Shown here: positions 22,124-35,344 of the stretch, piece by piece
Position numbering within the stretch: the stretch's first letter is position 1
Layout: each line of letters starts with the position of its first letter
NCBI GenBank assembly: GCA_936432065.2
Contig: OW386293.2
Location: 66,729,965-66,793,964, forward strand
Length of the DNA: 64,000 nucleotides
Direction of reading: 5' to 3'
Source: Rutpela maculata
Taxonomy: Eukaryota; Arthropoda; Insecta; Coleoptera; Cerambycidae
The notes under the pieces: model-generated
What the model saw: only the letters and a program-made list of their open reading frames with translations
Database searches by the model: none
Told to the model about the DNA's origin: nothing
Made by a program: the position numbers and the translations under genes

Positions 22124-23767
22124 ATAGTGTATTGGCTTAGAACAAATACTAGGCAGAATCCCTTCTGGATTAAAGCGCCAAATTTAAGTTATTAAATACC
22201 CTCAGTACTATCAATTTAGGGGGGGGAGTGCCCGATTTCAGTCTCCGCCATCTTGAAATACGACGCTACCTTTGCTTTCTTTGGACTATTACTATAAATT
22301 TTTGACTTTTATTTGGTTTTTACTAAATATCTCCATAACTTTTGAGTTTGTAAAGGATTTAATTTATGCTAAATTTTCTACAATTTGAGACTAGAGCCGC
22401 TTTTGTAACATTAATATTTTGCGAGATACAAGCTTCCAAAGTTTTGAACTTTTTTCAGGTTATAACGAAAATCGGTTGGGTTTACAGCAACACTATTCCA
22501 ATCAATTTTAATCTAGACAAATTTGCTACAACTTTAGACTAGATCTGCTTTTATAACTTTAATATTTTGCGAGATACAAGCATACATACTTTCTAAATGC
22601 TGGGCCTCCGTCTTTGAGTAATCACGGGGATTTACGACTGACTGACGATAAATCAGATTTACTGTCCTGCCTGTCTTCAATTAAAAACCACGATGTGCCA
22701 AACTTTGATGCCAAAATATTTTATGGACCTGCCATTGTACATGCATTTCCTAAATATGATGCATGTACATTTGGAGAATATAGTGATTTGGTCTTCTTAC
22801 CATGGATCAAGAAACAACTTTAGGATCGCCTAAGAATCCATGTTGTATGGGACATATACATGCCAGACAGTCTGAATGAAACTACACGTGTGAAGAGAGG
22901 AAAGGGAGAAAGGAGAAAGGTCATAAGGGAAACCACACTCTCCAAAAATTTTGTTAGATTCCCACACAGAATGCCCTCATTCAACACACTAATCGCTGCA
23001 TCTATCAATCTCACTCCAAAATGCACCTAGTCCGGCTAACTTTAGATGGAAAAGAAAAGAAGAGACATGGCAATCAATTTGGATGTCCATACCGGAAGCA
23101 AGCGAAAGCAAGGGAATTAAGAAAGTGCGGATGTAAGGCTGAACCCTGTACTCTAAGAATTGTGTTTGTAACAAGGCTTTGCTTGCACAGCTCTTTGTCA
23201 ACATTATAAATGTCATTTTTATGATTATTTTCTTAATAGTTATTCTGTAATGTTTTTTATTGAAACGTTTGTAACAGGGTCAAACACATTAAGTATCTCA
23301 GCAAATTGTGATTGTATCGATGTTTTTCTTTATTTACATTGTAGCCTATTTATTCTTCTTAAACATTAACAAAACAATGTTTGCTGTAAAACTGACTGCA
23401 TTGGAGATATTTAGCAAAACCGACAAAAATATAGATTTTCGTAATAACCTGAAAAAAGTCCAAAACTTTGGAAGCTTGTATCTCGCAAAATATTAAATTT
23501 ACAAAAGCGGTTCTGGTCTCAAAACGTAGCAAATTTAGTTTAAATTAAATTCTTTTTGCTACAAATCCAGAAGTTGGGGAGATATTTTGTAAAAACCAAA
23601 TAAAAGTAGGAAAAAAAACACAAAGATGGCGTCTTATTTCAAGTTGGCGGACAATGAAATCGGGCACGCCCCACTGAATTGATAGTACTGAGGGTATTTA
23701 AGAAGTGTACAAAATTTAGAGCTTTAATTCAGCAGGTCACGATCTTTTTGCTAAGCCACCACACTAT
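22124..23767 (+). mobile_element. 1.6-kb element with inverted repeats of about 370 bp and an orphan ORF
   Basis: The left arm (22124-22500) and the complement of the right arm (23410-23767) share ATAGTGT-GGCTTAG ends, ATACCCTCAGTACTATCAAT, CCATCTTGAAATA-type and GATACAAGCTTCCAAAGTTT blocks. The left arm carries an internal partial duplication of TTAATATTTTGCGAGATACA (22423-22442 and 22559-22578). The enclosed plus-strand reading frame (22614-23030 and debris to 23215) is not a transposase I recognise. It is inserted in the 88-bp satellite. Target duplication is unclear, perhaps TA. Confidence 0.75.
22614..23215 (+). pseudogene. Orphan ORF of a multicopy uncharacterised family, degraded
   Basis: One frame runs from 22614 to 23030 broken only by TAG at 22821-22823. 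It contains FDAKIFYGPAIVHAFP, FGEYSDLVFLPWIKKQL, the stop, then RLRIHVVWDIYMPDSLNETT (22827-22886) and RVKRGKGERRKV. Later fragments (IWMSIPEASES at 23080, Cys-containing debris to 23190) suggest a Cys-rich tail. I recall similar 'hVWDxYxPDSLKExTRxKRGKG' proteins as multicopy and uncharacterised in arthropods and cnidarians, but not a function. It lies wholly between the inverted repeats of the element at 22124-23767. It is truncated at the N terminus and inactive. Confidence 0.55.
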
Positions 23768-23911
23768 TAAGCAAGTAAATCGTTAAAGAAATACAAAATA
23801 AATTATTTCGGGTTTGATAAATAATAGTACAGTTTTTTGTTCTTTTAAAACATACAAAAAAAATGTTTAGTATGCAAGTATTCTTTTTTTATGTGAAACA
23901 TTTTTTGGGTA

Positions 23912-24064
<153 letters not shown>

Positions 24065-24124
24065 ATATTGTTTAACAGACGGGGGGCATCTTAAAATAGT
24101 TCCGTGGGGGCGGAAAGCATGTCA

Positions 24125-24310
24125 AAATCACATCTGCAGTTGGGCTAACTACATGCCAAATATTACTGTCTTCCGTCACATTTTTCCTTAATTATATTTT
24201 TGGGGTCCATCCTGTACATTTTTCAACGGAAGTATATCCCAGCTCTTCGCAGCGTCAACTACCTACTAAATATTATTCTTCAAGTAGTTCAGTACGTATA
24301 GCGCCAACTG
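24125..24310 (+). repeat. 88-bp satellite, block 3
   Basis: Resumes with CTAACTACATGCCAAATATT, CTTCCGTCACATTTTTCC and a second unit from TCAACTACCTACTAAATATT. Confidence 0.7.
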
Positions 24311-24360
24311 ACAGACACCAGACCGGCAGACAGATAGACTGATGGAATTAAATGGCTTTA

Positions 24361-24665
24361 ATTTTCGTAATCTACATAATTTCTTATGTTTGTTGGGTAT
24401 TTTGCCACTGTAAAAATATTTAAAAATTTTGATGAAATAAACCTGTGTGCCAAAAGGATCAGGCAGAGGCTGGTTTTTATACTTCTATTACAAAATGTCT
24501 CACACCTAAAAATATATAAACTGAAACAAAATGTTAAGTGACAAATTCAAAAAATTTAAACGAAGGCAGTTGACGTTTCGGAAAATAGTTCTCTTTCCGT
24601 TATCAAAACTTTAACATGAATATGCCACATATAATAAATTATAAACAATATCGTAATCGACATAC
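24361..24665. repeat. Segment shared with 8641-8765, with a Penelope-like hairpin motif
   Basis: Its two ends match 8650-8755 in opposite orientations. On the minus strand, 24569-24602 reads TTGATAACGGAAA then TTTCCGAAACGTC, a stem flanked by GAAAC that resembles a decayed hammerhead core as found in Penelope-like elements. The core G at position 8 is missing. Confidence 0.5.
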
Positions 24666-26254
24666 TTTGAAACATGAGAATCCGGAGAATTCTCGGAGGG
24701 CAATTTTTTCACGATTACAGTGTTTCCTTTCGGTAAGCGGAGAAAGTAACAATCACAACCAATTATTCTCTCTGTTGGTCCGATCCCTCCATTAACCGAT
24801 TGACAAGATCGCAGGCTGAACTACTTAATATTTTTCACCCTATATGTTTTATATGCAGAAAAGGGAGCGATGACAGCATCCATTGCATAAGATACTGACG
24901 TTGGAAAAAGAAAACTGAAATTCGAGCTAGTGCTAGCCCACAACTTTTGGCTGCTTTATTACCCAATGACCTAGTCACTTAGAAAGCAAAGTACTATAAA
25001 CATGCATTGATATTTTACTTGCTAAATGAAAACAAAATATTAAAGCTTCTACACTTTACTCCAAAGTACCATCTGTGCCAAAATGTACCGATTTCACGAT
25101 TATACAGCATATGACTGAAATACCAAATATCTTTTGAATGAATAAAAAGAACGGCTACTGAATTTATCACCTAGCATGCAACTGCGAAGACATGCTCAAG
25201 TTATCCAGCACTACATTGCTTATATATTGCCTCTTTACGGAGACCTCAACCTTTTTCTTAACACTGTGCCTTGGTTTGGACCATTGTGCGATCAATAACT
25301 AATTATCTCAAACCTGGTCAAGTATTAATTATATGCAATGTGCATGAACCAAGACTTGGCAAAGCTGCTGGAAGAAATTTTTCAGAATGTTATGGAGAGC
25401 AAGGGCGTTTCCAGGACGTTTTCCTGGGGGACGGGGGATGCCATATGAGCTAAGCGGTGTAGTAGAGCGACAATTTAAATTTTTATTTTCTGAATACATT
25501 TGTCTTGAATTTTTGAAATATTTTACTTAGTTTTTGGGGGGGGGGGGGTACTATTACCCCCCGCCCCCTATACGCCTATGATGGAGAGAAGAATGTACGT
25601 AATTATATTTGCTCTTTTTCGTATTGAGTAAGTATTTTTAAGAGTAATTGGGAAGTTTATGAAAGGCTCTGACTAGATGGGTGCAGCAGATACCAAGTAA
25701 TAAGTTCAACATGATTCTATAATAAGAAAATAAAAGTCATCTCGTTTTATTTCCATTTCACTTTCATTTCCGTACTTCGACTATTAATATTAGTTGATTA
25801 AGTAGCGTATAAACAGGGTGTCCCGTAATAACATTTGACTACCAATTCCTTATCGAAAATCAAGGTGGGTTCTTCATTTAAAAGTTTTCAAGATAAGCCG
25901 TAAAGGGATGTGCAAAAAGATGGTTTTTAATTTCTGTCTCAAAATAACGTAATTGGAAAAGGACGAAATTTGGCATATTTTGGTTGCTAATGAAAAGGCA
26001 TCTAATGAATTTATTCTATCCACCTAGCGTGTATACACGGGGGTGCTGTCTGCTATTTCTTCTTTCAATTAAAAAAAACAACTAAACATTATGATTCATT
26101 TAGAAACTTTTTCCCTCTTGAAAAATTTCGTAGAATCGACCGTTTTTGAGAAAAAAAAAGTAAATCACCTCTGCCTGAGTGATAAGATATTTACAAAACT
26201 TATAGTAAAAAGTTAATGATATTACCAAAATAAAATGAAAAGAAATATGTTTAT
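24666..26254. other. Mostly featureless; isolated transposon end at 25816
   Basis: AACAGGGTGTCCCGTAATAA at 25814-25833 is a typical DNA-transposon terminus, but I find no inverted partner nearby. A 10-nt G run and CCCCCCGCCCCC lie at 25538-25567. No coding motif was found. Confidence 0.45.
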
Positions 26255-27400
26255 TAGTGGATTATGACCAACATATTTTATACAAATAATTAATTAATAC
26301 ATACCGGAAATATGAAGTCTTTGCTAATTGTTGATTTAACGTATCTGACGTACCTATATCGACAGTTTAGTTAAAATATCTTTTCTATCTATACTCGTAA
26401 TATATGGCTGTGGCTGCAAAGCCATTCGCACAACAACAATGTATCAGAACAGGAAATCCATAAGGTCGGCAAGTAATAATAATAATAATAACTATAAACC
26501 TTCTAAAACTCTAAAATTTTGTCCTTAACTAAATTAAATAATTTCTTATACACATTCGGAAAATGTTGGATTTGGGTGGCACGCATAGTTTCAACGGCCT
26601 GACAGACCCGCCTACAATAAAGGCGTGTACCAGTGCTCTAGTAGAGGGAGCAAATAATGACGCGCTATCAAGAAATCACGTACATACATCATTATTGCTA
26701 TTAAAAATTTCAGTACCATTTATTCAAAGGAAGGATGTAGTTGGCTCTGTTCAGTATAGGTAATATTATTACGTGCTTTAATAACCGAAATTATTTAACC
26801 CGTTTTACTTTCAAAACGAGTCAAATAATTCTTTACATTGCAAGTGGAAGACGGAAACAAATTGAAATTCCGCAAGCAGAGTTGCCCACGCACATGTGGT
26901 GGGGAAAGCAGGTGGCATCAGAAGGATGTGTTATACGATAAAAAAGAATAGCCTAGTTGCTTCGCTCTCGCTTGCTCTCATTGCCGACCCAAATGAAAAA
27001 TTTTCTGACTCTGTATATAATTATATACGCATGCATTTGAATAAGCATGAAATTTTTGTTCTTCTCCTTTCGTTTTCTCTCTTTTTCTCTTTTTTCTATT
27101 TTCTCTCTTTTTTCTTTCTTTTTTAATCTGTATGTTTTTTAGATATATTTTATTTTTTTATTATATTTTCTTTAATTATTAGAATATTAACGAGGACCAT
27201 CAGTTTGCCAAGGGGCCCGTCATGGTTTCTACAAAAATATTTTTTAAATCAAAAGTTTCTACCTTTATTGAAAATTTAATAGATCATAAATATAATAAAA
27301 ACGAAAAATCATAACATAATACATCATAAACGTATAATTATTATACCAAAATCATGTTTATACCACTAGAACATATATTTCACGTATTTTATACAAGCTA
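26255..27400 (+). repeat. Dispersed repeat B, copy 2, divided by an 850-bp insert
   Basis: 26255-26390 and 27235-27400 match the continuous copy at 18170-18460. The insert between them has a T/C-rich tract at 27060-27130 and open frames without recognisable motifs, and I could not identify its ends. Confidence 0.6.
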
Positions 27401-29929
27401 GTGTTTATTGGGCTGTCAGTTGAACAAAATTTGGCGCCACAGAATTATCACGAAACGTACAATAATTAGGCTTGGTAGCACGTTAGTTTGCTTCATCTTT
27501 CTTTACATCTCTAACTCATAGACTATTAGAAAAGTAGACGGATGGCATTGATATTTTTAGGGTTAAATCGGAAGACACTTATTGCACTTTTCTTGGACTG
27601 TTTCAAGGGTAGGCAATAGGGCCCTTACTAAACAACACTCTACTGATGGGAGGAATTGTAATGACTGAAAAAATTATATTACATTCAATTTTTTTTAAAG
27701 AATATAAGATATAAGATACAAATAAACAAATACTGAATTTATAATGCATCTTTCAGAACGCCTTCGTAAATATTTCATTGCCATAGCTAATTTTAAAGAA
27801 TTAATAATATTCGCTGATTCTAGTCGAAATGAGTGATATTTCAGAACTTTAACCTTCAATAATACATAAGGACGTTATAGTTATGTCTCTTAAGAGCTCG
27901 AATAAAAATTTCGGAGTTTTTTACACCACCCCACAGTCTCAGATATTGTCTCGATACTTACCTGTGCTCATGGAACCAATTGTCCTATTCGCCAGGAAAT
28001 ACGCAGGCTAAATCGATTCTTCAGCATAATATTTTCCTGCACTGGCCACATAACTGAAGACTGGAAAATATAGAATAAATAATGATTCAGGGAAAAATTA
28101 GATGAGAAGCGGCCAACAGGACTCCCTCCAAAACGTTGAGCTGATAATCAAGGAACTGGTGAGAGAAATCTTTAGTGAGGCTGTCCGTCTAGAAAAAAAA
28201 ACGCGATATATGGTGTGATGCCGTAAAATGTGCATTATCGTAAAGTGAAGTAACAAGAAAAATATTTGGATCACAGAATGTTTTTGAGTTACGTGGAAGA
28301 GCAAACACTAATTCAATCGACTGATTTCGTCCTTGTTATTGTGTACCAATAAATCATGAAAACAATAAAATAAAATTGAATGCGACTGTTGTAGTTGTGC
28401 TTGCAGTTCTTAGAACACAGTCATGTTTCGAGACTCTTATGTGACTTTGTGTTTAAATTCGGTTAAAACTTTGCTAAATCGAACAAAATTGACTTGGATT
28501 AAAAGTAAAAATTCTGCACAAATTGATATATATTAACATAACACCACTTATGTTGTATAGTTAATATTTAATTAATACTGACAAGACAAGAGAAAAGCAG
28601 TGCAACTGCTAGAGCAGTGCAACTGGAGCAGTGATGGAGCAATTCTGAGGTAAGACTGTGTACTTTTTACTTTAGCTGTACTAGTTGCTCTAGAAACAGA
28701 GATATGTTAACCGCTCACGTTCCTAAAAGTCCCTAAAAAAAATCTCTAAAAATGGCAATAAAGTAGCGGACTATATACAAAACAATGACGAACAAATTGA
28801 AACACCTAGGGATATATCTGACGAATAAACTGAAAATTAGATGGCATACAGGGGCAACAAGCATGACCGGAATCCAACCCAGCGTGGACGTAGCCAGACC
28901 AGCGGTATATCCTGAAAGTGGCCGCACGCTGGTAAATCAAGCAATCAATAAAATTAAATGTGACTATTATCTCTATTAAATAAACCTTTTAAAAAAATGT
29001 GCTCCGTACCAGGAACATATTACAAAATAAAAATGTTTACTTTATTATTTTTTTTTTGAACATGCCAATTTGATATTATTGCACATAATATGGTTGGAAC
29101 AACGGTAGGAATTATAATTTAATATATTATCACACAGAATGAAAATAGTCCACATATAGGATTTTGCAGAGTTAGAGGGAAATATGCGTTTATTTTCGGT
29201 TTATTATAAATATTTAAAAAATCATATATAGCATAATCTTTAAAATAGTTTCAGGTACTTCACATTGCTCTGTAGTTTTTATCACAAATTTTGTATACAG
29301 TTAAATGCCATGCTCTAATAATGAAATTAGGAACTGTTCTCGTTGACATTTGACAAACCACAATATTCAAGTATAACAGTTTACTGACGCATATGCCCCT
29401 CACATTCATCCTATCCTTAAGTATAAACTTTTGTATATCTTTATAACCATTCAATACGAGTTGATTGAGACTAAATGCCGATATTATTTTATGCAGTAAA
29501 AGTAGCGAAAAAAAATAAAGTTTAAATATAAACAAACTTATTTTTTACTTAATTAGGCATCCATACATTGATATATCTCTTTATCTACTGGATAGGGGTT
29601 AAGTAGAAGAGCACTAAATAATGGGGTGGGCCAAAAAAACACTTTTTTTTATTTGTCTGTCGCTATACTCCGGAAAAGTTGCCCATCACCTAGCTAAGCA
29701 AAGTGAAAAAAAATATTTTCAAATAAAAGAATATCTTCCGTTTGCGCATCGCACTCAAAGTTTTAAAAAATGATGAAATTTTGCTGTTATTTGTCAGTTT
29801 CTTATAAGTACTAAACTCACTACTATTGAAACGTTATAGGTCCTAATGTGAAGTTTGGGGCATGAGGTATTAAAAAAAAATTAACCTGAAACTCTTGAAA
29901 ATATTTATTGTTCGCGCAAAAAGCTGAAA
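27401..29929. other. AT-rich region, no gene recognised
   Basis: A somewhat less AT-rich island at 28780-28940 encodes KHLGIYLTNKLKIRWHTG, loosely like a LINE post-RT segment, but it is too short to call. Nothing else is supportable. Confidence 0.4.
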
Positions 29930-29994
29930 AAACAATTTTTAGAAAAAATTGCACTATTTTGCAATTTCTGCTAATTTTACGTTTTCATTTTTAG

Positions 29995-31066
29995 TAAACA
30001 AAAGGTGAATATATTTATTATTTCTAATTTCGTTATTCAAAAGAGGGCACTTTAAAGTCAAATTTTTTGAAAAATTCTTGATAGATGCGTCATCCCAATG
30101 AAGCCATCTCTTGCGTCAGCGCCACACACTTTTTTAGATGCTTCGGTCACAAGTTTGACACATCGTTGTACAGTCTGAATTTAATAAGGGAAGCTTTGGA
30201 AATCCGCGGTTGCAGCGTCAGCGGTGTGCCAGTCTGTATTAGATTCTCATTCCTCAAGTTGACGGAAAATTGCTGAACAAGGATCAATTATGTCTACCTG
30301 ATATTTCCACTGCCAAAGAGTCAGATACAATTTTAGAAGATTTAGCACCTCTTGATCTTGGTCCGCTTTCACACTCAAGATGGTTGATGGCAGCAAACAG
30401 AGTTCTCAGACTATATGTGAGTTTAGAAAAACCTCCTGATGAAATTAGGCGGTTAATACATTTTATTTGAAAATATTACATGTTTCTCTGGTTCAAAATT
30501 AAAGCCAGCAAAACACATGGTCCAAAGATAGTTTGTAAAGCCATCAAAACGCCACGGTATCTAACTCAAAATTTACTGCCATCAACTCAATAATTGAGTG
30601 AAACGCTTTCTTTGCTCACCCCGAAAATTTGATCCGTGTAATAATTGTGGATGAAAGAAGACATATCAGAGAACTGGGGCTAGTGTCAAGTGTTAAAAGC
30701 TCGATCACTTTCCAAGGGAGAGACTATTCCAAACTTCACCACGCCAAAACTCAACTTCGAAGCAACCGACTACGTCAACATGATGTGGTGGGATAGTTGC
30801 AATATCCCTTCTCTTCCACTATTAAGGAACATCACGAATGAGGACATCAAGAATCTAATACAGCCTGGCACACCACTGCAACCGGATTTCCAAAGTTCGC
30901 CTTGTCACACCCAGGCTGCAGAACGGCCTGTAAAACTTGTGACCGAAACATCTAAAAAAGTGTGTGGCGCTGACAACCCTCCCTATTAAGATCTATTATG
31001 CCAGAGTTTTTCCAAAAATCTGACTTTAAAGTGCACTCTCTTTTGAATAACAAGATTAGGATTTCT
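29995..31066 (+). pseudogene. Orphan multicopy-family pseudogene flanked by inverted repeats
   Basis: Plus-strand blocks in shifting frames are LPDISTAKESDTILEDLAP, HSRWLMAANRVLRLYVSLEK (30377-30436), DERRHIRELGLV-like (30650-30685), TTPKLNFEATDYVNMMWWDS (30741-30800), then PCHTQAAERPVKLVTETSKK and VCGADNPPY (30898-30986). I remember the series 'HSRWLTTANR…RKHIRELGL…PKLNF…CHTQAVERCVKLVTEAS' from multicopy arthropod proteins of unknown function. The outer sequences 30008-30080 and 31000-31066 are inverted copies of each other (GCACTTTAAAGTCA and TTATTCAAAAGAG). That suggests a mobile element, although the outer ends are not found. Confidence 0.55.
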
Positions 31067-31780
31067 AGTGGAATGTTGTCGGTGAAAAAAATTGAATTAA
31101 ATCAATTGTACTGTACTAGAATTATTTTGAAATCATAATTTTTTCATTTAAATGAGTAATGATAATTGAAAGAAATATAAATGTGTTATTAGATTTAGAG
31201 GAAAGAAAGAAACTAATTATTTTATTTAAATTTCATGTGTAGGTCTTCATATTATAGCAACATGTAGGCATGTCATAACTGTTTAAACTATATATGAGCA
31301 GGGCGGGCAAAGTTCAAGACGATGATTTCTCGAAATAGACAAGAACATTTTTAAAGTTTTGTGATAAAGTACATTAACATCTGGCTATTTCTGTTTCTGT
31401 TAAAAATCTCGGATTATCAATGAATGTCAAGGACATGGCGTCAGAATAAGTCATTTAAGAGTATTCAAACGTTTTACAAAATTGATTTTTATGTGAATAT
31501 GTAGGTAGATAAAAGATACAAACAGATATTTCCCGTCAGTAAATGTCTCAGAAAATCAAATTATTTTAATTGTTTTAGTCTAATTAGAGTAAATATTACT
31601 TTCTTCATTATAATGTATAAGCATATTATGACACTAAAAAATATTATTACATTTTTTAGAATTAAGTGTTCTATAGTCTGCAAATGTTACAATGTAATCT
31701 AATATCATTAAAATAAGTGCTTACCAACAACTGTATATATAAAGTAATAGGTAGTTTTTTCATGCCAATGTTAGATATAT
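31067..31780. other. AT-rich spacer
   Basis: No supported feature. Confidence 0.5.
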
Positions 31781-31781
31781 T

Positions 31782-32088
31782 AAGGGGTTACAGACGATCC
31801 AACTTGCTGAAGCCAACTTTGTTGGTACGCTTTGAATATTGCTGAAATTCCAGCAGACCAGCTCACTTTTAAGAAATGAGTTCGAAGTATGCCGACAATG
31901 TTGGCTCCAGCAAATTGAATCGTCTGTAGACCTCTTTAGATGTATGACGATCCAACTTGCTGAAGCCAACCTTGTCGGTACGCCTTGAAGATTGCTGGAA
32001 TTCCAGCAAATCAGCTCACTTTTGCGCATGAGTTTAAAGCATGCCGACAATGTTGGCTTCAGCAAGTTGGATCGTCTGTAGACCCCTT
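31782..32088. mobile_element. Palindromic MITE with internally duplicated hairpin
   Basis: The outer ends are AAGGGGTTACAGACGATCC and its near complement GGATCGTCTGTAGACCCCTT. Inside, a hairpin of about 140 bp bounded by CCAACTTGCTGAAGCCAA and its inverse is present twice in tandem (about 31795-31930 and 31947-32075). Only the outermost ends carry the AAGGGG extension, so this is one element that dimerised internally, not two insertions. Confidence 0.85.
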
Positions 32089-34502
32089 GAAAGATATCTG
32101 CTAAATACCCAAATAACATTTTTCAACAATTATAAAAGCAGAAATATCGAAGATATAAATAATTCTTAAATAAACAGGTAAATAAAAGAGTAATTATGGA
32201 TCTACTGCGCAATCATGTAGCAGGACTTTACTCCAACGAATCACATTACAAATGTTTACCTGTTTTGTAAATTTAAGAGACGCCAGTCATTGAAATAATA
32301 AAAAAATATATGCGATGCCTAGACTTATGTAGGTTTCTGGCCAGTATTCAATTCATACGTATATTCGTAAAAAATGTAATATATTATTCATTATTTATTT
32401 GTATTAAAAATAAACATATTTTTGAAAAAAATAAGTCTTCCACCATATTTAATTTTTTTGATCTTCTAGATGAAAGTGTTTAATATGGGATCGTTTGGGC
32501 ACAAAACGTAATAAGAGAAAAAATATACCTACACTATGTGTACCAAAAAAACAAATAAGTTAAGAGTTACTTCCAGTGAACCTGTAAGATTGACGATTGT
32601 ATACTTTTACTCAAAAATGTCATGTTATAAAACACAGGATAGAAAAAATAAATACTAATATATCAAAACCAATGAGATTCCCTGTATTTCAAGAATTCTT
32701 ATACTGTTATAATCTTATAATTTACGTCACTACTACGTACTACAACTACGTAACCATGAATAAAAATAAAATTAAGCGTAAATTCGTCACGCACTCATAA
32801 ATCAATTTTAATAAAGGTAGAGGTAGTCATCACACGGGTTTCTTTTTAAAAAATCAATATTTAATTTCATCTTAAATGATATTTAACTTACTTTAACTAA
32901 TCAATTTATACCTACGAATTAATGTCCTCACTAATTCATCAATGTTTCTCCATTTCCAGTATACGTAAAAAGCTAAAATTTAGTACAGAAGTCGCTTATG
33001 AAAAGAACGCCAAGTAAATTTTCATGAACCGCCCTCCCATAGGGTGAAAAAGGGTTTAAATTATTCTCAATCAATAAAAAGCTGAACTTTGAAACATCAG
33101 CATTAACGACGACAAAATAGAATTCTAGAGCAATGTTATATAAATTATCGATAATCGAGTGACTCTAACGTAATATGTAGTATATTAAGAAGCATTAATC
33201 AATTATACAACCACGAATGCTGGGAACATTGAGATAAAAATTATAATTTTACCTACTATCGTCGATCTATCGTTTGATTCAAATTCCCCAAGTTCATCTG
33301 ATATCTAACACCGTTCAGAAAATTATGATATAGTGGTGTCAGACATTTTAAGCAACCAGATACTTCAACCCGTTTTGAAACTGGGTATTTTGCCTAGTGT
33401 ATAATAGCATTAATAACATATTCCTTTTAGAAAAACGTGTGAAAAGTAGAATGTACATTAACATTTAATATTAATATGCATTATAGGAAAAAAATAAGTG
33501 GGACTTGATTGAAGGTGAGTTCATCAAGCTTATCTATAATTAGAATTCTATAAATACATATTTGTTATCATTAAATTCGATTGGAACTTAAATATGTATA
33601 AAATATAGTTCTTTGACTATGGGGAAGAACAATATTGTAGAACATAAAATTTTCTATCAAGCACATGATTCATTTTAGGCCAAGATTTGCGACTCGTAGA
33701 AGAGAGAATTTCAGTATTTTAACGTTTTCCGAAAAATTAACCGAGGAATTTTTTCCAGGTTTGAAATACTTTTTGGGTGCCGACTTTTTTGCCACATTAA
33801 AATATTAAATTATTCATCTCTCAATTTCCCTATTCTTCGAAGTCCTGGCCTCAAAAATTGTTTGAGCATAATCCCTCCCATCTGTATTACAAAGAATTAA
33901 ATTGACTACAAAAAGGTCACTTACAACCCCAAAGTCAAGTCAATTTATGGATCAACTTTTTGACACATAAGTTGATTGCTCAAAGTTTAAATATTGAAAT
34001 CGTTTTGTGTCATATTCGAAGCAAAAATAATTGTTTTATTTGTTAAGAAGAAATAATTGTGTTGCAGTTGAATTACATTAATGTTTAATCATATATGAGC
34101 GAATCTTCCCTTGCTAATTAGACTATATGCACAAATACACACATGGGCAAAAAGGAACAGGTTTTCTCGTCCCTACGAATTCATTTGGCATCAAACAGTT
34201 ATTTATAATTCAGATATAAATTTAATTTATAACGTGTTCCTTTTCAAATAAGCCAAAAACGATTCATTTAACTTGGCACTTTGGCACGAATATTGGCCAC
34301 CATAATATTTAAAAATAATATGGAATTTTCCAGAACTAATACATAAAAATAACTGCACCTAAAATGTAAAGCAAACATTTTTTGTTGGGTCAAACTTCAA
34401 ATTGTTTGACTTAAAAATATTTAGATAATGATCCTAAAAGTAAAATATATTGGTTTTCTAATTGCGTATAAATAATACAAGAACTGGTTCTTCGTGTATT
34501 GA
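32089..34502. other. AT-rich spacer, about 2.4 kb
   Basis: The reading frames are short with no recognisable motif. No paired repeats were found by eye. Confidence 0.45.
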
Positions 34503-34510
34503 CTCATGAA

Positions 34511-34694
34511 CAGTGATCGGAATTTTGGGTTTAATTTCAGGTGCGTCGTTATAAGGATTTATTAAAATATGCATATATTATTAGTTATTTAATTTCGATT
34601 TAATTTTGAAAGGAAGAACAAACAGTTTTTGATGTAACATTTTATATACCTACGTATATGCGCCACTGGAATTAAACCCAAATTCCGATCATTG
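34511..34694. mobile_element. hAT-type MITE, 184 bp, 8-bp target duplication
   Basis: Perfect CTCATGAA repeats flank it (34503-34510 and 34695-34702). The inverted termini CAGTGATCGGAATTTTGGG and CAATGATCGGAATTTGGG continue for about 35 bp. An 8-bp duplication with CA…TG ends is the hAT signature. It is non-coding. Confidence 0.9.
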
Positions 34695-34702
34695 CTCATG
34701 AA

Positions 34703-35344
34703 ACTTATTTATTTATCTGCATGAACAAAATGAGAACAAAAATGAAAAAGATGGCATGTGTACATCGGGAGAGTCCGTGAAGTAGACCTGTGGTAATTGT
34801 CGGTGCTGAAGACTTCTTCCAGAGAGAAGAAAAACATGACCGCTTATAGAAGATACAAAGATGGCTGTCTTGAGAAAAAATATACTGACTTATAGAAAAA
34901 AAATGTTGCAGTTTAACCGGTTATTTTAAAATGATGAATGAAAAAAACAACATTTAAACTCAGAAACAGCTGGAGATATCGAAAAAATAGTTGTAATAAA
35001 TCTCAGAAAATAGTTAGCTAATGCCGTCATATCTCTACAAAAAAACAGAACTCGTAAACGACTTGATCTAGTTTTAGGATGCCATCAATTGGGAAGCGAT
35101 CGCTAAAACTAGGCTACGCCTGTTATAAATAAAAGTATTATAAATAATTTTGAAAGTTAGAAGTATTTTTGTTTTCATTTTGTTCTTGATATTTTTCTCA
35201 TCAATGTATTCTGTTCCCACAGTTAGTTCTTCGATACTTCATTTGCAGAGTGTTCTGTTCCAAATTTTGTTCCGCTTTAATGTTCTTCACACATTTTATT
35301 CTGAGACTTGTTCTCAGAAGAAAAGTTTAGAATTTTTTTCCTAG
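34703..35344. other. Spacer
   Basis: No supported feature. Confidence 0.4.

Noticed and set aside
25814..25833. CAGGGTGTCCC terminus as part of a complete MITE
   Set aside because: No inverted partner was found within several kb.
26563..26763. 66-codon frame with mixed composition
   Set aside because: No recognisable motif, no homologous copy in the window and no supporting gene structure.
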